Assembly (NCBI GenBank): GCA_949358305.1
Contig: OX442318.1
Location: 16,090,902-16,154,901, forward strand
DNA length: 64,000 nt
Direction of reading: 5' to 3'
DNA from: Strigamia acuminata
Lineage: Eukaryota; Arthropoda; Chilopoda; Geophilomorpha; Linotaeniidae
The translations under genes were made by a program, and so were the position numbers. Each line of letters starts with the position of its first letter. The first letter of the stretch is position 1. Shown here piece by piece: positions 53,789 through 63,519 of this stretch. Under the pieces are notes generated by a model that made no database searches, had not been told where the DNA came from, and saw nothing but the letters and a program-made list of their open reading frames with translations.

Positions 53789-53797
53789 TCCCCCTTT
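53789..53797 (-). other. Polypurine tract of copia D
   Basis: Sense-strand AAAGGGGGA just upstream of the 3' LTR and 7 bp after the gag-pol stop codon. Confidence 0.8.
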
Positions 53798-53803
53798 GCG
53801 CAA

Positions 53804-56800
53804 CTATTTGACTGCAACAAAAATATGCTCACAGAGCTGACATAATCTGGGGCGCGGCAACCATTTTGTCATCAAATCCGCGATGTTCAATTCGCCAGGC
53901 ACATGTTTAATACTAAACACGCCTTTTTCATACCAATCACGAAGAAAGTGCAATTTAACATCTATATGTTTATTTGCACGGTTCTCGATCTTGTTTTTCG
54001 CATAATTGATTGCCGGCATGCTATCGGCGTAGACGCAAGGGACATTTCGGTTGAAACACAAGATGATATCGGCTTCGTACAGGCGTTCAAGCCATATCAC
54101 TTCTCTCACGCCATCGACAACTGCGAGAAATTCGCTTTCCATTATACTCAATGAAGTCATGGATTGTTTTCGACAATTCCATGAAATCGGAACCCCTCCT
54201 AAATAAACTATGTGGCCACCAAAGCTTCTCCTACTGTCTTGATCCAAGGCAAAGGACGCGTCGGTGTAAACCGTTAAATTATTGTTCTTACAATTTGCCA
54301 GGTTGATAACATAGTTGGGGGTATTCGCCAGATATCTCAACACTTGTATTAGCATTTTAACATGCCTGTTAGAATGGGTCTCATTGTATTGAGATAATAC
54401 AATAACGCTGAAGAGAATATCTGGACGCGTTCTATTCGCGATAAAGAGTAAACTCCCTACTAGGGACCTGTATGGGAACGTCGAGTTTATTTGTTCACCC
54501 GGTTGTACCTTCTGTATCATGGTACCGACTGTGACTGGGATTTTAATTTTATGGCACGGATCAATGTCGTATTTCTCGACTAATTTCGCAATATAACTCT
54601 TTTGATGTACTAAAATGTCCCCATTTTTCCTTTCAAAATGAATCCCTAATAAAAGAGTCACCGGTCCAAGGTTGACAATTTCAAAGCTCTCTTGAATCCA
54701 CTCGATGATACATTGTTCAACGAAAGCATCACGACTAAACAAAACAATGTCGTCCACGTAAAACAAAAGTACGGCATCTGAGCCGTAATTATATACGCAA
54801 TTCAGTCCTAAGACTGGAGTAAATCCTATTTCCAGTAATCGTTCGTGGAGCTTGAAATACCACATCCTTCCGGACTGGTGAAGTCCGTATAAGGATTTGA
54901 CTAGACGCCAACACTTGTGTTGGTTCTCCTTGGTCCGGAAGCCCTTGGGGATATTAATGTATTGTGGCACATCAAGGTCTCCGTACAAGTACGCAGACTT
55001 GATGTCGAGATGTGTATCTCGCCAGCCTTGCAGAACCACAAGAGAACAAAAGAATATAAGCACGAGAACAAAGTTGACCACTGGTGAAAATATCTCAGTG
55101 AAGTCAACTCCCTCCTTCTGCCCAAAACCTTGCGCAACTAAACGTGCTCTCCAACGCTTAATTGCCCCAGTGTAGTCACGCTTGATTTTGTAAATCCATT
55201 TTGTTCCCAGTAAATTCATCCCCTCGGTTTTATCAACTTCCTCGTAAACTTTCCTGTCATTAAAGATATTAATCTCATCATCCATGGCATCCTGCCAGTC
55301 GGATTTATTGGGGTTGGACATAGCTTCTTCGAAAGTATCCGGCTCGACGGATGCATGACCGGCGAACCCAACGGTCTCATCTGTTGCCTTAAAGTCGAAA
55401 CAACCCCCATCGTACTGATAGTTTTCCTCTTTGCACCATCGTACAACATCAATCCGACTGCGGATTCTATCGCCAAGTGGTGTTATGTAGATTACATCTA
55501 CCTGGCCAGCAGTTTCACCACTCTGCCTAACGGTTTCTCTCCGCTGCCATTGTGTCATATCTAAAATTTTTAACTTCTCGGGAGCAGCTGCACGCTGTTT
55601 CACTGTGTCCCCCTTTAACTTAACACCCCGTGGTGGGTTCCTCCTAACTGGTGGGGGGGTGAGAGTCGGATTTGGAAGCCGAACTTCCACTTGTTGCTCC
55701 TCCTCTTCTTCGATCCCACCAACAGCTTGGGCGATTTCTTCCACAGCTTCAGGCTCGACCGCCTGTTGGACTAATTGGGGATTCGGAATCGCATGTTTCG
55801 GGGCCTGAAACAACTGCTGTATGACAGGGGGCACCTGTTGCTGTTGTACAGCAGGTAGGATCTCATCATCTGAATCTTCATCCCATGATGCCGCTACAAA
55901 ATCTGGCTCACGTGGGATGGAATTTGATTGCACCGATTCATGCCAAAAAACATTTTCATTAATCTTTACATGCTTTGAAGCAATCACTTGGTTGGACTTG
56001 GGGTCCCAAACTCGATACCCACGCGTCTTAATTGCGTAACCGACTAGGGCCCCAGGCCATGCCCTTTCTTCCAACTTGCTTCTCCTTGTTTGCGAAGGAA
56101 TGTGCACGAAAACTTTAGAACCGATACATCTTAGATGTCTCAACGACATTTTCTTGTTATGAAACAAGTTGTAAGGGGTTTTCCCACTCAAGCTTGCATG
56201 TGGGAATCTATTTTTAAGATAGACAACTGTCACGGCTAATTCTGCCCACAAACCCTTTGGAAAATTGTTTTCGAAAAGCATGGCTCTAATTCCCCCAACA
56301 ATTGTTCTGTTTGCTCTTTCGGCCACGGAATTCATTTCTGGGGAGTAGGGGTTTGTTTGGATGCACTTAAGCCCAATAGAAGCCGCATAGTCATCCCACT
56401 TTTTCGACACAAACTCCCCGCCGTTGTCTGTCTTGATGCATTTGACCTTTTTCCCGGTGCTGCGCTCAACTTGTGTTTGCCATCGTTTGAAGCGCTCAAA
56501 TGTATCCCCCTTATTCTTGATAATTTCCACCCACATGAAACGCGAATAATCATCTACAATTATTAGGTAATAGCTGGCCCCTCCCAAAGATTTAAAAGGC
56601 TGGGGGCCCCACAGATCCATGTGGATTACTTCCAAAATTCCCTTTGTAGAAATTTCCGGGATTGGGGAAAAGGTTGCCCTAGTGCTCTTTGCCTTCGAAC
56701 ACGCGTCACAGGGTGAAAGTTCTTTGTCGGAGAGTTTAACTCCGAAAATATCCGGTGAAATTTCCATTTTTGCAATCCCACTTGCGTTAAAATGGCCCAT

Positions 56801-58477
56801 TCTGGAGTGCCAAATGTCCATTGGCTGTGGTTTCACTTTGATCTTTTCGATTTTTCCCCCATTCGAATTATTTTGCCCGTTAGTATCATTTAAATCGCTT
56901 TTCTTAAGATTTGACGCATTTACTAGCGCATTTACGCTCACTTGCTGCTTCGCTGCAGTCTGCACTGCGCCACTCAATGTGTTTAGTAATGCTGCCTTAA
57001 AATCTACTGTTTTTAGTAAAGGATTAATGACACTTTCACTTTTTACAACATTTTTGACCGAATTTCCACCCACCGCTGCACTCTGTTGCGCAGAAGGTGC
57101 AGTTGTGTTCACAATATTGGCCTCTATTTTGCAGTTAACTTTGTACATCCGATCATTAGTTTTATCTGCAACAAGGAAAGGCTCACCAATTCGGTCTCTA
57201 AACATGGTCAACTTTCCATTTTTGATAAAAGTTGTGAAACCAGCTTCATCTGTCCGGCCCAGCGATAAGAGATTTTTCTTAAAATTTGGCGCAAAATACA
57301 CATTTTGCAGTGTGATTTCCCTACATCTGCCTGCATAACAAGATGTAATCAACACGTTTCCAATGCCCTCGATTTTAGACTTCCCTTCCCCCTGCTGGAC
57401 ACTATAGCCGGACAGTGGCTTGAAGGTCACGAACCAACTTCTATTAAATGAAAAGTGATCTGTCGCACCGGTATCTATGTACCAGTGCGGATCAAAGTCG
57501 CAATGTGACATCAAAGACAATGGTGGTGACAAGGTGACTTCCTCTTCAGTTTGGTGAACTGCCGCTGAAAACATTGTCAAGGGCTCATCAAAAATGTCAA
57601 CTTGTCCCAAATTGGCCTTTTTGGTCTTTCCACCACGGCCACGTCCTCGTGCAGTGCCTTTTGCTAGCTGTGCAGAGGTGCCACCTCGTTGGCTTTGCAT
57701 ATTCGCTTGTTGTTTGGGCGGTGACGGGCATTCTCTCGCGAAGTGACCAGTGCCGCCACAGGAAAAACAAGTCCGAGGTGTAAATGGCTGATTTCCGCCT
57801 TTTCCGCGTTGGAATCGCCCTTTTCCAAAGAATGCGCCTGCATTATCAGTGGAATCCTGTGTACGCATACCATAGGAGTCTGAAGCTTCAAATAAACGAT
57901 TATACTCTCCTAATAATCGGTCTTTCACTTTTGCAGGGGTGAAGTCCAAATCCTCCCAGTGATACATTATTTGTTTTATAGTCTCATAAGTTGTAGGGAG
58001 GAAATCCATGTATTGGAATGCAATTTCCTCATCCGTCGGTATTACTTTGACATTCGCGAGTTCCGCGACTTTTCTGTCGACACGGGCCAGAAAACACATC
58101 ATCTCCTCATTGTCCATTAGATGCATTTGCAGGAACTCGCGCCTCAATCTGCCTTTCCGGGCGCGTGTGGTGGGCTGGTAAGCATCTCGGATTGCTTCCC
58201 ACGCTCCTTTAGAAGTATCTTTGGCAACGGCCACGAGCTGTTGCGCTTCTTCGCAACTCAAGCATATCGTGGACCATGCTCGCTTCTCACGCACTCTAAA
58301 ATCCCGTTTCTCTTTGGCTGTGGCGTTGGGACCCGGCGCGGTCTCGTCGCCCGTCACGTGGTCCGACACGCCTTGCTGGGATAACAACAACTTCGCACCA
58401 ATCGCCCATTGTGCATAATTTGTCCCATTTAGTTTTTTGATCGACTTATAATCGTCGCATTTCTCCTCCGACGCCAT
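53804..58477 (-). CDS. Copia D gag-pol polyprotein (1,557 aa)
   Basis: One open frame from MASEEKCDDYKS to the stop 17 bp before the LTR. Copia gag; zinc knuckle CFSCGGTGHFAREC near residue 238; protease DTGATDH near 336; integrase HHCC (WHSRMGHFN, CDAC) and D,D35E (HMDLWG, KTDNGGEF, VAERAN); a Glu/Gln/Pro-rich linker; RT with LDIKSAYLYGDL, LYGLHQSG and YVDD at 1240-1243; RNase H with TDASFALD, MESEF and ADLMTKW. Length and domain order match copia B (1,560 aa), with clear amino-acid divergence. All catalytic residues visible to me are intact. Confidence 0.96.
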   Translation of the reverse strand: MASEEKCDDYKSIKKLNGTNYAQWAIGAKLLLSQQGVSDHVTGDETAPGPNATAKEKRDFRVREKRAWSTICLSCEEAQQLVAVAKDTSKGAWEAIRDAYQPTTRARKGRLRREFLQMHLMDNEEMMCFLARVDRKVAELANVKVIPTDEEIAFQYMDFLPTTYETIKQIMYHWEDLDFTPAKVKDRLLGEYNRLFEASDSYGMRTQDSTDNAGAFFGKGRFQRGKGGNQPFTPRTCFSCGGTGHFARECPSPPKQQANMQSQRGGTSAQLAKGTARGRGRGGKTKKANLGQVDIFDEPLTMFSAAVHQTEEEVTLSPPLSLMSHCDFDPHWYIDTGATDHFSFNRSWFVTFKPLSGYSVQQGEGKSKIEGIGNVLITSCYAGRCREITLQNVYFAPNFKKNLLSLGRTDEAGFTTFIKNGKLTMFRDRIGEPFLVADKTNDRMYKVNCKIEANIVNTTAPSAQQSAAVGGNSVKNVVKSESVINPLLKTVDFKAALLNTLSGAVQTAAKQQVSVNALVNASNLKKSDLNDTNGQNNSNGGKIEKIKVKPQPMDIWHSRMGHFNASGIAKMEISPDIFGVKLSDKELSPCDACSKAKSTRATFSPIPEISTKGILEVIHMDLWGPQPFKSLGGASYYLIIVDDYSRFMWVEIIKNKGDTFERFKRWQTQVERSTGKKVKCIKTDNGGEFVSKKWDDYAASIGLKCIQTNPYSPEMNSVAERANRTIVGGIRAMLFENNFPKGLWAELAVTVVYLKNRFPHASLSGKTPYNLFHNKKMSLRHLRCIGSKVFVHIPSQTRRSKLEERAWPGALVGYAIKTRGYRVWDPKSNQVIASKHVKINENVFWHESVQSNSIPREPDFVAASWDEDSDDEILPAVQQQQVPPVIQQLFQAPKHAIPNPQLVQQAVEPEAVEEIAQAVGGIEEEEEQQVEVRLPNPTLTPPPVRRNPPRGVKLKGDTVKQRAAAPEKLKILDMTQWQRRETVRQSGETAGQVDVIYITPLGDRIRSRIDVVRWCKEENYQYDGGCFDFKATDETVGFAGHASVEPDTFEEAMSNPNKSDWQDAMDDEINIFNDRKVYEEVDKTEGMNLLGTKWIYKIKRDYTGAIKRWRARLVAQGFGQKEGVDFTEIFSPVVNFVLVLIFFCSLVVLQGWRDTHLDIKSAYLYGDLDVPQYINIPKGFRTKENQHKCWRLVKSLYGLHQSGRMWYFKLHERLLEIGFTPVLGLNCVYNYGSDAVLLFYVDDIVLFSRDAFVEQCIIEWIQESFEIVNLGPVTLLLGIHFERKNGDILVHQKSYIAKLVEKYDIDPCHKIKIPVTVGTMIQKVQPGEQINSTFPYRSLVGSLLFIANRTRPDILFSVIVLSQYNETHSNRHVKMLIQVLRYLANTPNYVINLANCKNNNLTVYTDASFALDQDSRRSFGGHIVYLGGVPISWNCRKQSMTSLSIMESEFLAVVDGVREVIWLERLYEADIILCFNRNVPCVYADSMPAINYAKNKIENRANKHIDVKLHFLRDWYEKGVFSIKHVPGELNIADLMTKWLPRPRLCQLCEHIFVAVK

Positions 58478-58699
58478 ATCTAGTCGATTCGTCGCGAAGA
58501 TTACACTTTATCACTAAATAAATCGTCGCACACACCAAATGAAGCACAAAACACACTCTTTACGCTTTTATAAATGGCGTAAACCCCCAAAAGGTTTAGG
58601 CGAAAAATTATACAGTCTCCCTTGGACAAATCTCACTAAGTGAGATGCAAAACTTTACGTAGTATCTCCCGAGTTCCGACCGGACTCCTAGGACCGCGG
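58478..58699 (-). other. Proximal leader of copia D
   Basis: Non-coding sequence with patches shared with the copia B leader (AGGCGAAAA, CCGACxxxxCTC, GGxCCGCGG-like end). The similarity stops at 58699, where the inferred LTR of copia E starts. Confidence 0.65.
58631..58645 (-). other. Stem-loop in copia D leader
   Basis: TCTCACTAAGTGAGA: 6-bp perfect stem with a 3-base loop, 154 bp upstream of the start codon. Counterpart of 13255-13269 in copia B, with changed but still paired outer bases. Confidence 0.5.
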
Positions 58700-59020
58700 T
58701 GTTGAATAGTGTTGCTAACTTCTGCTAATAGTGACAAATGTAGTGGATTGGAAAAATGCATCAGGTGAAAGAAACACACAACATGTTAACAGGTGAGAAC
58801 CAAAACATCAAGTGATCTTTAATGATTGGTCACATGACCTCAATGCAATCAGCGCCACCTGTAGGCAGCATACAGACACTGTATGTAAACAAACATTGCG
58901 ATCACTCGCATTGGCCAAACACATACACTAACACTTAGCTACATGATAATACGCAAAGATATATATATACACACGTGTTGTAAATAGTGATTGCTTATCA
59001 ATATACATTATATCTTAACA
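58700..59020 (-). repeat. 3' LTR of copia E (321 bp)
   Basis: In element orientation it starts TGTTAAGATA after the polypurine tract and ends CTATTCAACA, so TGTT...AACA. I prefer the left boundary 58700 to an alternative at 58739 (ending CACTACA) because similarity between the D and B leaders continues to 58699. It includes a short (TA)n run near 58961-58970. Confidence 0.7.
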
Positions 59021-59023
59021 TTC

Positions 59024-59032
59024 GGCCCCCCG
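59024..59032 (-). other. Polypurine tract of copia E
   Basis: Sense-strand CGGGGGGCC three bases before the LTR. It is G-rich and not a perfect purine run, but it sits in the right place. Confidence 0.6.
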
Positions 59033-59046
59033 TATTATCTCATTCC

Positions 59047-62000
59047 TTATTGAGCCCGCAAAATGCTTAAATCAACTAAGAAGCGATCGCAAAACTTCAC
59101 CAGGTCAGCTTTGTCAACTGACTTTGTGAAAATGTCGGCATGATTGGACTTTGTGCCTACGTGAACGATTAGAAGATTATCTCTTTTAACAAGTTCTCTT
59201 ATAAAATGGTAACGGATGTCAATGTGCTTTGTTTTCCTGTTCTCAACACAAGATTTTGTGAAGTCCACTGCTGATATGTTGTCGCACATGACATAATGAG
59301 AGAATCTTCCAGCTAATTCCGGGGATATTTCGTGCAGGACACGAACAATCCAGATGTAGTCCTTGACAGTTTCTGTAAGGGCTACGTACTCGGCTTCCAT
59401 TGTTGACAATGTTACGTTCCGTTGTTTGAAGGTGCGCCAGTAGATGGGTGTGCTGCCCAAAGTCACTAGCGTTCCTCCAACGGAGATCCGGTCGTCTCTG
59501 TTGTTTGCATAATCGGAGTCGCTGTATCCGATTACCTCGATCCGATCATTTGGAAACAACATTAATCCGTGGTTTCTTGTTGTTCTCAGATAACTGAGTA
59601 AGTCCAAAAGTGCAATCCAGTGGTCCCACCCTGGATTCGATTGAAATTGGCTCAGGATGTTCACTGCATAAGTCATGTCGGGCCTTGTTCTTGACGCGAT
59701 GAATGCTAAACATCCAAGTAAGCTTCTATATGGAATTCCTTCCATGACTTGGAATTCATCAATTGTGTCCGGACAATCTCGTTTCGTGAGAACAGTTGCT
59801 TTTGTCATCGGTTGAGATCGAATCTTCACATGTTCCAAGTAATTTTTGAATTTCAACAACACTTTGTTCACGTACGATCTTTGATGTAGAACCAATTGTT
59901 GTTTGTGCGAGTGAAATTCGACTCCCAGCAGCTTCTTCGTTTGTCCGAGAATCACTAAATCGAATTGTGTTCCAATCATGTTGAGTATTTTCATCGCATC
60001 TTCGTACTGCTTTCCGAAGACAACGATATCGTCCACGTAGACGATTAAATACGCGACATTCCCGTACTTATAAACGCAATTGCACCAATTGACGTGTTCT
60101 AGTCCTAATTTCAATAAAGTCTCCTCCAGTTCTATTCCCCATTCTCTTCCAGATTGGTGTAAGCCATAGATGGCTCGGAGGAGTCTGCAGACATAGTTCT
60201 CCTTGCCTTCAATGATGAAACCTTTCGGTTGTCGCATGTAGACGGTTTTATGCAACTTTGCGTAAAGATACGCACATTTGACGTCAGCTTGAATGTACGA
60301 CCATTTGAGCATACAGACGAGTAGCGTAAACATGAAACGCACGATCGAAAAGTCTACCACGGGTGAGAATGTCTCCTCATAGGATTCGCCGTAGACTTGG
60401 GAAAATCCTTGCGCGACAAGTCTCGCCTTATAACGTGCAATTTCTCCCTCTTCGTTCTGTTTGGTCGTGTAAATCCATCTGCAACCCACTATCTTAGTGT
60501 TGGGCGGTGGTGGAACAAGTTCCCAAACCTCGCGCTCATGCATAGTGTCAATCTCATCGTTCATCGCTTGGCGCCATTCATCCTTCTCGGGTAAATTCGC
60601 AATTTCCTCATAACGTACGGGTACGTGGACCTCTAGATGATTGGCTTCGAAGTTGATATTGATATCGTCAAAGTCCACGTCAAGACTATCTGTCGTCGTG
60701 TTTGATTCTGAGGGTTTCTTCTTTCTTTTGTCCTCAAACAGATGCTCTGGTACGCGAAGATTGTGATCAGTGCAGTAACGCTTCACGTCGGGTATCGAGC
60801 GTAACTTGGGCTTGTCGTAGCCCTCGATTGTGTACTCGACATCCCTTTGTCCAGTTGGTCTGACTTTCTCAGTTTTCTTCCAAACTAGTGCAGGAATAGT
60901 TGGAACTGGATTCAAAAGTCCTTGTCCGGGTTGCGGCAAAGTGCCCTGCAACTTCACTTCTGGTAAATTATGACGCAACTTGTCGTCTGGCAGTCTAAAT
61001 TTCAATTTAACTGGGGGCAATTCCAGTTGTGGATCTTCCTTCTTCTTAACTGGTACTGGCGGGGGTAGCGGCGGCCTGACATCTTCATCCGAATAATATT
61101 GGCGCTCATTGTCAATGTCCAAATTGTCGTCCAAATTATCGATGTATGTCGTGTATTTTTCTGGTAGGCCCAGCACGCCTTCAACACCGCGCCTGCTCTC
61201 CACGAACTTCACGTCGCTGGTTTCAATTACTTTGGAAAACTCCGGCAGCCATACTCTATATCCTCTCGTGATTCTTGAATACCCGAGCATAATGCCATGC
61301 AGACTCTTGTTGTCGATTTTGCCATCTCGAATCCTTTTCTGCACAAAGCATAAACTCCCGAATTTTCTCAAATGTCTAAGCGATGGTTTCCGTCCGTAAT
61401 ACAATTCCATCGGCGTCTTGTCCGAATTCAGCTTTGCGATCCTGTTCCTGAGATAGTTGAAAGTCAGGATGGCTTCTCCCCAGAATCGATGTTCCAAGCC
61501 GGCATCGTACACAAGCGCTCGCATTCCATTTGCTAATGTCTGGTTAAGTCTCTCGGAAACGCCATTTTGGACTGGAGTGTACGCGTTAGTCCTCTCGTGA
61601 GCGATTCCTAGACCTTGGAGATACTCTCCAAACTTGTTTGAGCAGAACTCCATACCGTTATCCGTACGAATTGCGAGAACCGATTTCCCAAGCAATCGTT
61701 CTATTCGTTTCACGTGTTTTTGGAAAATGTCAAATACTTCGTCCTTCTTCTTCATTAAGTACACTGTCGAATAACGAGAGAAGTCATCCGTGATAGTTAA
61801 GAAGTATATGTTTCCCGAGAGTGTTGGTGTACTAAATGCTCCACATACATCCATGTGTAGCAATTGGAGTGGCTCTGTCGATCTAATTCCTGGCAACGAC
61901 TTATGAGGAATCGCCTTCTTCTTGGCTAATGTGCAAACGTCGCATTGTGTAATTGGCACGTCCAAAACTGGCAACCCAATTACTGCACCTCCTTTGCTCA

Positions 62001-63519
62001 TTGCTTGGACGCTTGGAAAATAGATGTGTCCGAGCCGCTCATGCCAAAGCCTTGCTTCCTCAGGATTAGACGCGCTCTTTGTTGTGCTCTGTGTTGAAAT
62101 AGTTGGCTCTTGTTTCCTTTGTTCGCCGGCGTTCGCCTTGTTATTCGCTTTTTGTCGTAACTTCTCAAAGTCCGGCTTCTGGTCGCTTAGTTTGATGTAA
62201 TATAGACGATCCTTCTTCACGCCTTCCATCAACTGTCTCTTCCACTGAGGATCGTATATCTTGACCAGTCCCGAGCCAACGGCGACTTTGCATCGTGCTT
62301 CGTCGATGCACGGTCCCGACAATAAATTTCTTCGCATGTCCGGCGCATAATAGACCTTCTTCAATGTGATTGGAATTGTCTCACTTCCAACCAAACACAT
62401 CACGCAAACGTCCCCGACGCCTTGGATTTGAATCAAAGTTTTCTTATCCGCTTGACTTATTGTCCCTGTGGTTTCCTTGAAGTTGAAGAACTGGTTCCTA
62501 TCTTTACAAAAATGTCCAGTGGCCCCGGTGTCGTAGATCCAACAGTTGTTGGCTGCGCTGCACTGTAACATCTCTTCCTCGCTCAACTCGGTGAGAAATC
62601 CGACATCGAACATGTTTGTGTCCAATTCTTCCGCTGTATTCGTGTTTTGGCTGTTGTTTGACGGTAATTGTGCCGTGCAATCCCTCGCCCAGTGCCCTGG
62701 TTGATTGCACCGAAAACACGGCCCCCGTCCTGGTGATCCCGTCGTGTTTCCTCGAAAATTCCGCGAATTTTTACCGCCTCGATAATTCGATTTGCCGCCC
62801 CTTTGTCCGCCTCGGTTGTTTTGGCTGCTGTTTCCTTGCTGTTGTTGGGATTTAGACGAATTATCATTGTTCTTTGTGCTTGTTCCCATGTTGAAAGCGT
62901 CCGTAATTGGCGCTTGGCCCGAATCTCTGCGTTGTTGCGCGAGTCTGCCCTCCTCAGCGACCAATTCCGCTTCAACCTTTTCCAGTGTGAAATCCTTATC
63001 GTCCCATCGATAAATACTCTGCACAATTGACTGGTATTCTTGTGGCAGGTATCGGATGAGCTGGAATGCCTGATACAAATTGTCCAAATCGTGTTTGACG
63101 TCGGCTAATCGCTTCGCCGCATTGCGTATCTTCGCCGCGAATACGCCGATCGTCTCCGTCGCTGGATCGTATTTTAAATTGAAGAATTCGTCCAACAGAC
63201 GTATAATTCTCGCCCTCGAGACCGGTTCGAAGTTAGTTTTCAGCGTATCCCACGCTGTTTTCGCGTCCTCGGTCCCGCTGAGCAATTCGTGATATTGCTC
63301 CTCGATGGCGTAGTAAATTAGGCTGAAAGCTCGCCCCTTCCGTAGTTGAAAGTCCGAGCGATCCCGCCAAGATGCTCCCGGTGCCAGCGCTTCTTGTGTT
63401 CCATCGGTGAAGGCCCAACATCCGTGATGCATCAACAGCACTTTGATTTGCTGTTTCCACGTGTCATAGTTCGTTCGGTTCAAAAGTGTTATCTTCCGGT
63501 CGAGTTTTTCCGTGTCCAT
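59047..63519 (-). CDS. Copia E gag-pol polyprotein (1,490 aa)
   Basis: One open frame. The start at 63519 (MDTEKLDRKITLLNRTNYDTW) aligns with copia gag N termini; the frame opens 15 codons earlier (MCFCCV...), a weaker candidate. Zinc knuckle CFRCNQPGHWARDC near residue 265; protease DTGATGHF near 329; integrase HHCC (WHERLGHIY, CDVC) and D,D35E (HMDVCG, RTDNGMEF, VSERLN); RT with ADVKCAYLYAKL, IYGLHQSG and YVDD at 1161-1164; RNase H with SDSDYANN, MEAEY and ADIFTKS. The gag C-terminal part is Asn/Gln/Gly-rich. It differs from A-D in RT and RNase H signature details (SDSDYA rather than TDAS), so it belongs to another copia lineage. Confidence 0.96.
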   Translation of the reverse strand: MDTEKLDRKITLLNRTNYDTWKQQIKVLLMHHGCWAFTDGTQEALAPGASWRDRSDFQLRKGRAFSLIYYAIEEQYHELLSGTEDAKTAWDTLKTNFEPVSRARIIRLLDEFFNLKYDPATETIGVFAAKIRNAAKRLADVKHDLDNLYQAFQLIRYLPQEYQSIVQSIYRWDDKDFTLEKVEAELVAEEGRLAQQRRDSGQAPITDAFNMGTSTKNNDNSSKSQQQQGNSSQNNRGGQRGGKSNYRGGKNSRNFRGNTTGSPGRGPCFRCNQPGHWARDCTAQLPSNNSQNTNTAEELDTNMFDVGFLTELSEEEMLQCSAANNCWIYDTGATGHFCKDRNQFFNFKETTGTISQADKKTLIQIQGVGDVCVMCLVGSETIPITLKKVYYAPDMRRNLLSGPCIDEARCKVAVGSGLVKIYDPQWKRQLMEGVKKDRLYYIKLSDQKPDFEKLRQKANNKANAGEQRKQEPTISTQSTTKSASNPEEARLWHERLGHIYFPSVQAMSKGGAVIGLPVLDVPITQCDVCTLAKKKAIPHKSLPGIRSTEPLQLLHMDVCGAFSTPTLSGNIYFLTITDDFSRYSTVYLMKKKDEVFDIFQKHVKRIERLLGKSVLAIRTDNGMEFCSNKFGEYLQGLGIAHERTNAYTPVQNGVSERLNQTLANGMRALVYDAGLEHRFWGEAILTFNYLRNRIAKLNSDKTPMELYYGRKPSLRHLRKFGSLCFVQKRIRDGKIDNKSLHGIMLGYSRITRGYRVWLPEFSKVIETSDVKFVESRRGVEGVLGLPEKYTTYIDNLDDNLDIDNERQYYSDEDVRPPLPPPVPVKKKEDPQLELPPVKLKFRLPDDKLRHNLPEVKLQGTLPQPGQGLLNPVPTIPALVWKKTEKVRPTGQRDVEYTIEGYDKPKLRSIPDVKRYCTDHNLRVPEHLFEDKRKKKPSESNTTTDSLDVDFDDININFEANHLEVHVPVRYEEIANLPEKDEWRQAMNDEIDTMHEREVWELVPPPPNTKIVGCRWIYTTKQNEEGEIARYKARLVAQGFSQVYGESYEETFSPVVDFSIVRFMFTLLVCMLKWSYIQADVKCAYLYAKLHKTVYMRQPKGFIIEGKENYVCRLLRAIYGLHQSGREWGIELEETLLKLGLEHVNWCNCVYKYGNVAYLIVYVDDIVVFGKQYEDAMKILNMIGTQFDLVILGQTKKLLGVEFHSHKQQLVLHQRSYVNKVLLKFKNYLEHVKIRSQPMTKATVLTKRDCPDTIDEFQVMEGIPYRSLLGCLAFIASRTRPDMTYAVNILSQFQSNPGWDHWIALLDLLSYLRTTRNHGLMLFPNDRIEVIGYSDSDYANNRDDRISVGGTLVTLGSTPIYWRTFKQRNVTLSTMEAEYVALTETVKDYIWIVRVLHEISPELAGRFSHYVMCDNISAVDFTKSCVENRKTKHIDIRYHFIRELVKRDNLLIVHVGTKSNHADIFTKSVDKADLVKFCDRFLVDLSILRAQ

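Larger units (their letters stand above)
53321..58699 (-). mobile_element. Copia D, LTR retrotransposon, 5' end disrupted
   Basis: 3' LTR (53321-53786), polypurine tract, intact gag-pol frame and proximal leader are present. The leader resembles that of copia B up to GGACCGCGG (58699), where the LTR of copia E starts. Its own 5' LTR is presumably beyond E and outside the window. Closest relative in the window is A/B, but it is a distinct family. Confidence 0.9.

Noticed and set aside
58739-59020. Shorter 282-bp LTR for copia E starting TGTAGTGG
   Set aside because: TGTT...AACA termini and the extent of D/B leader similarity both favour 58700.
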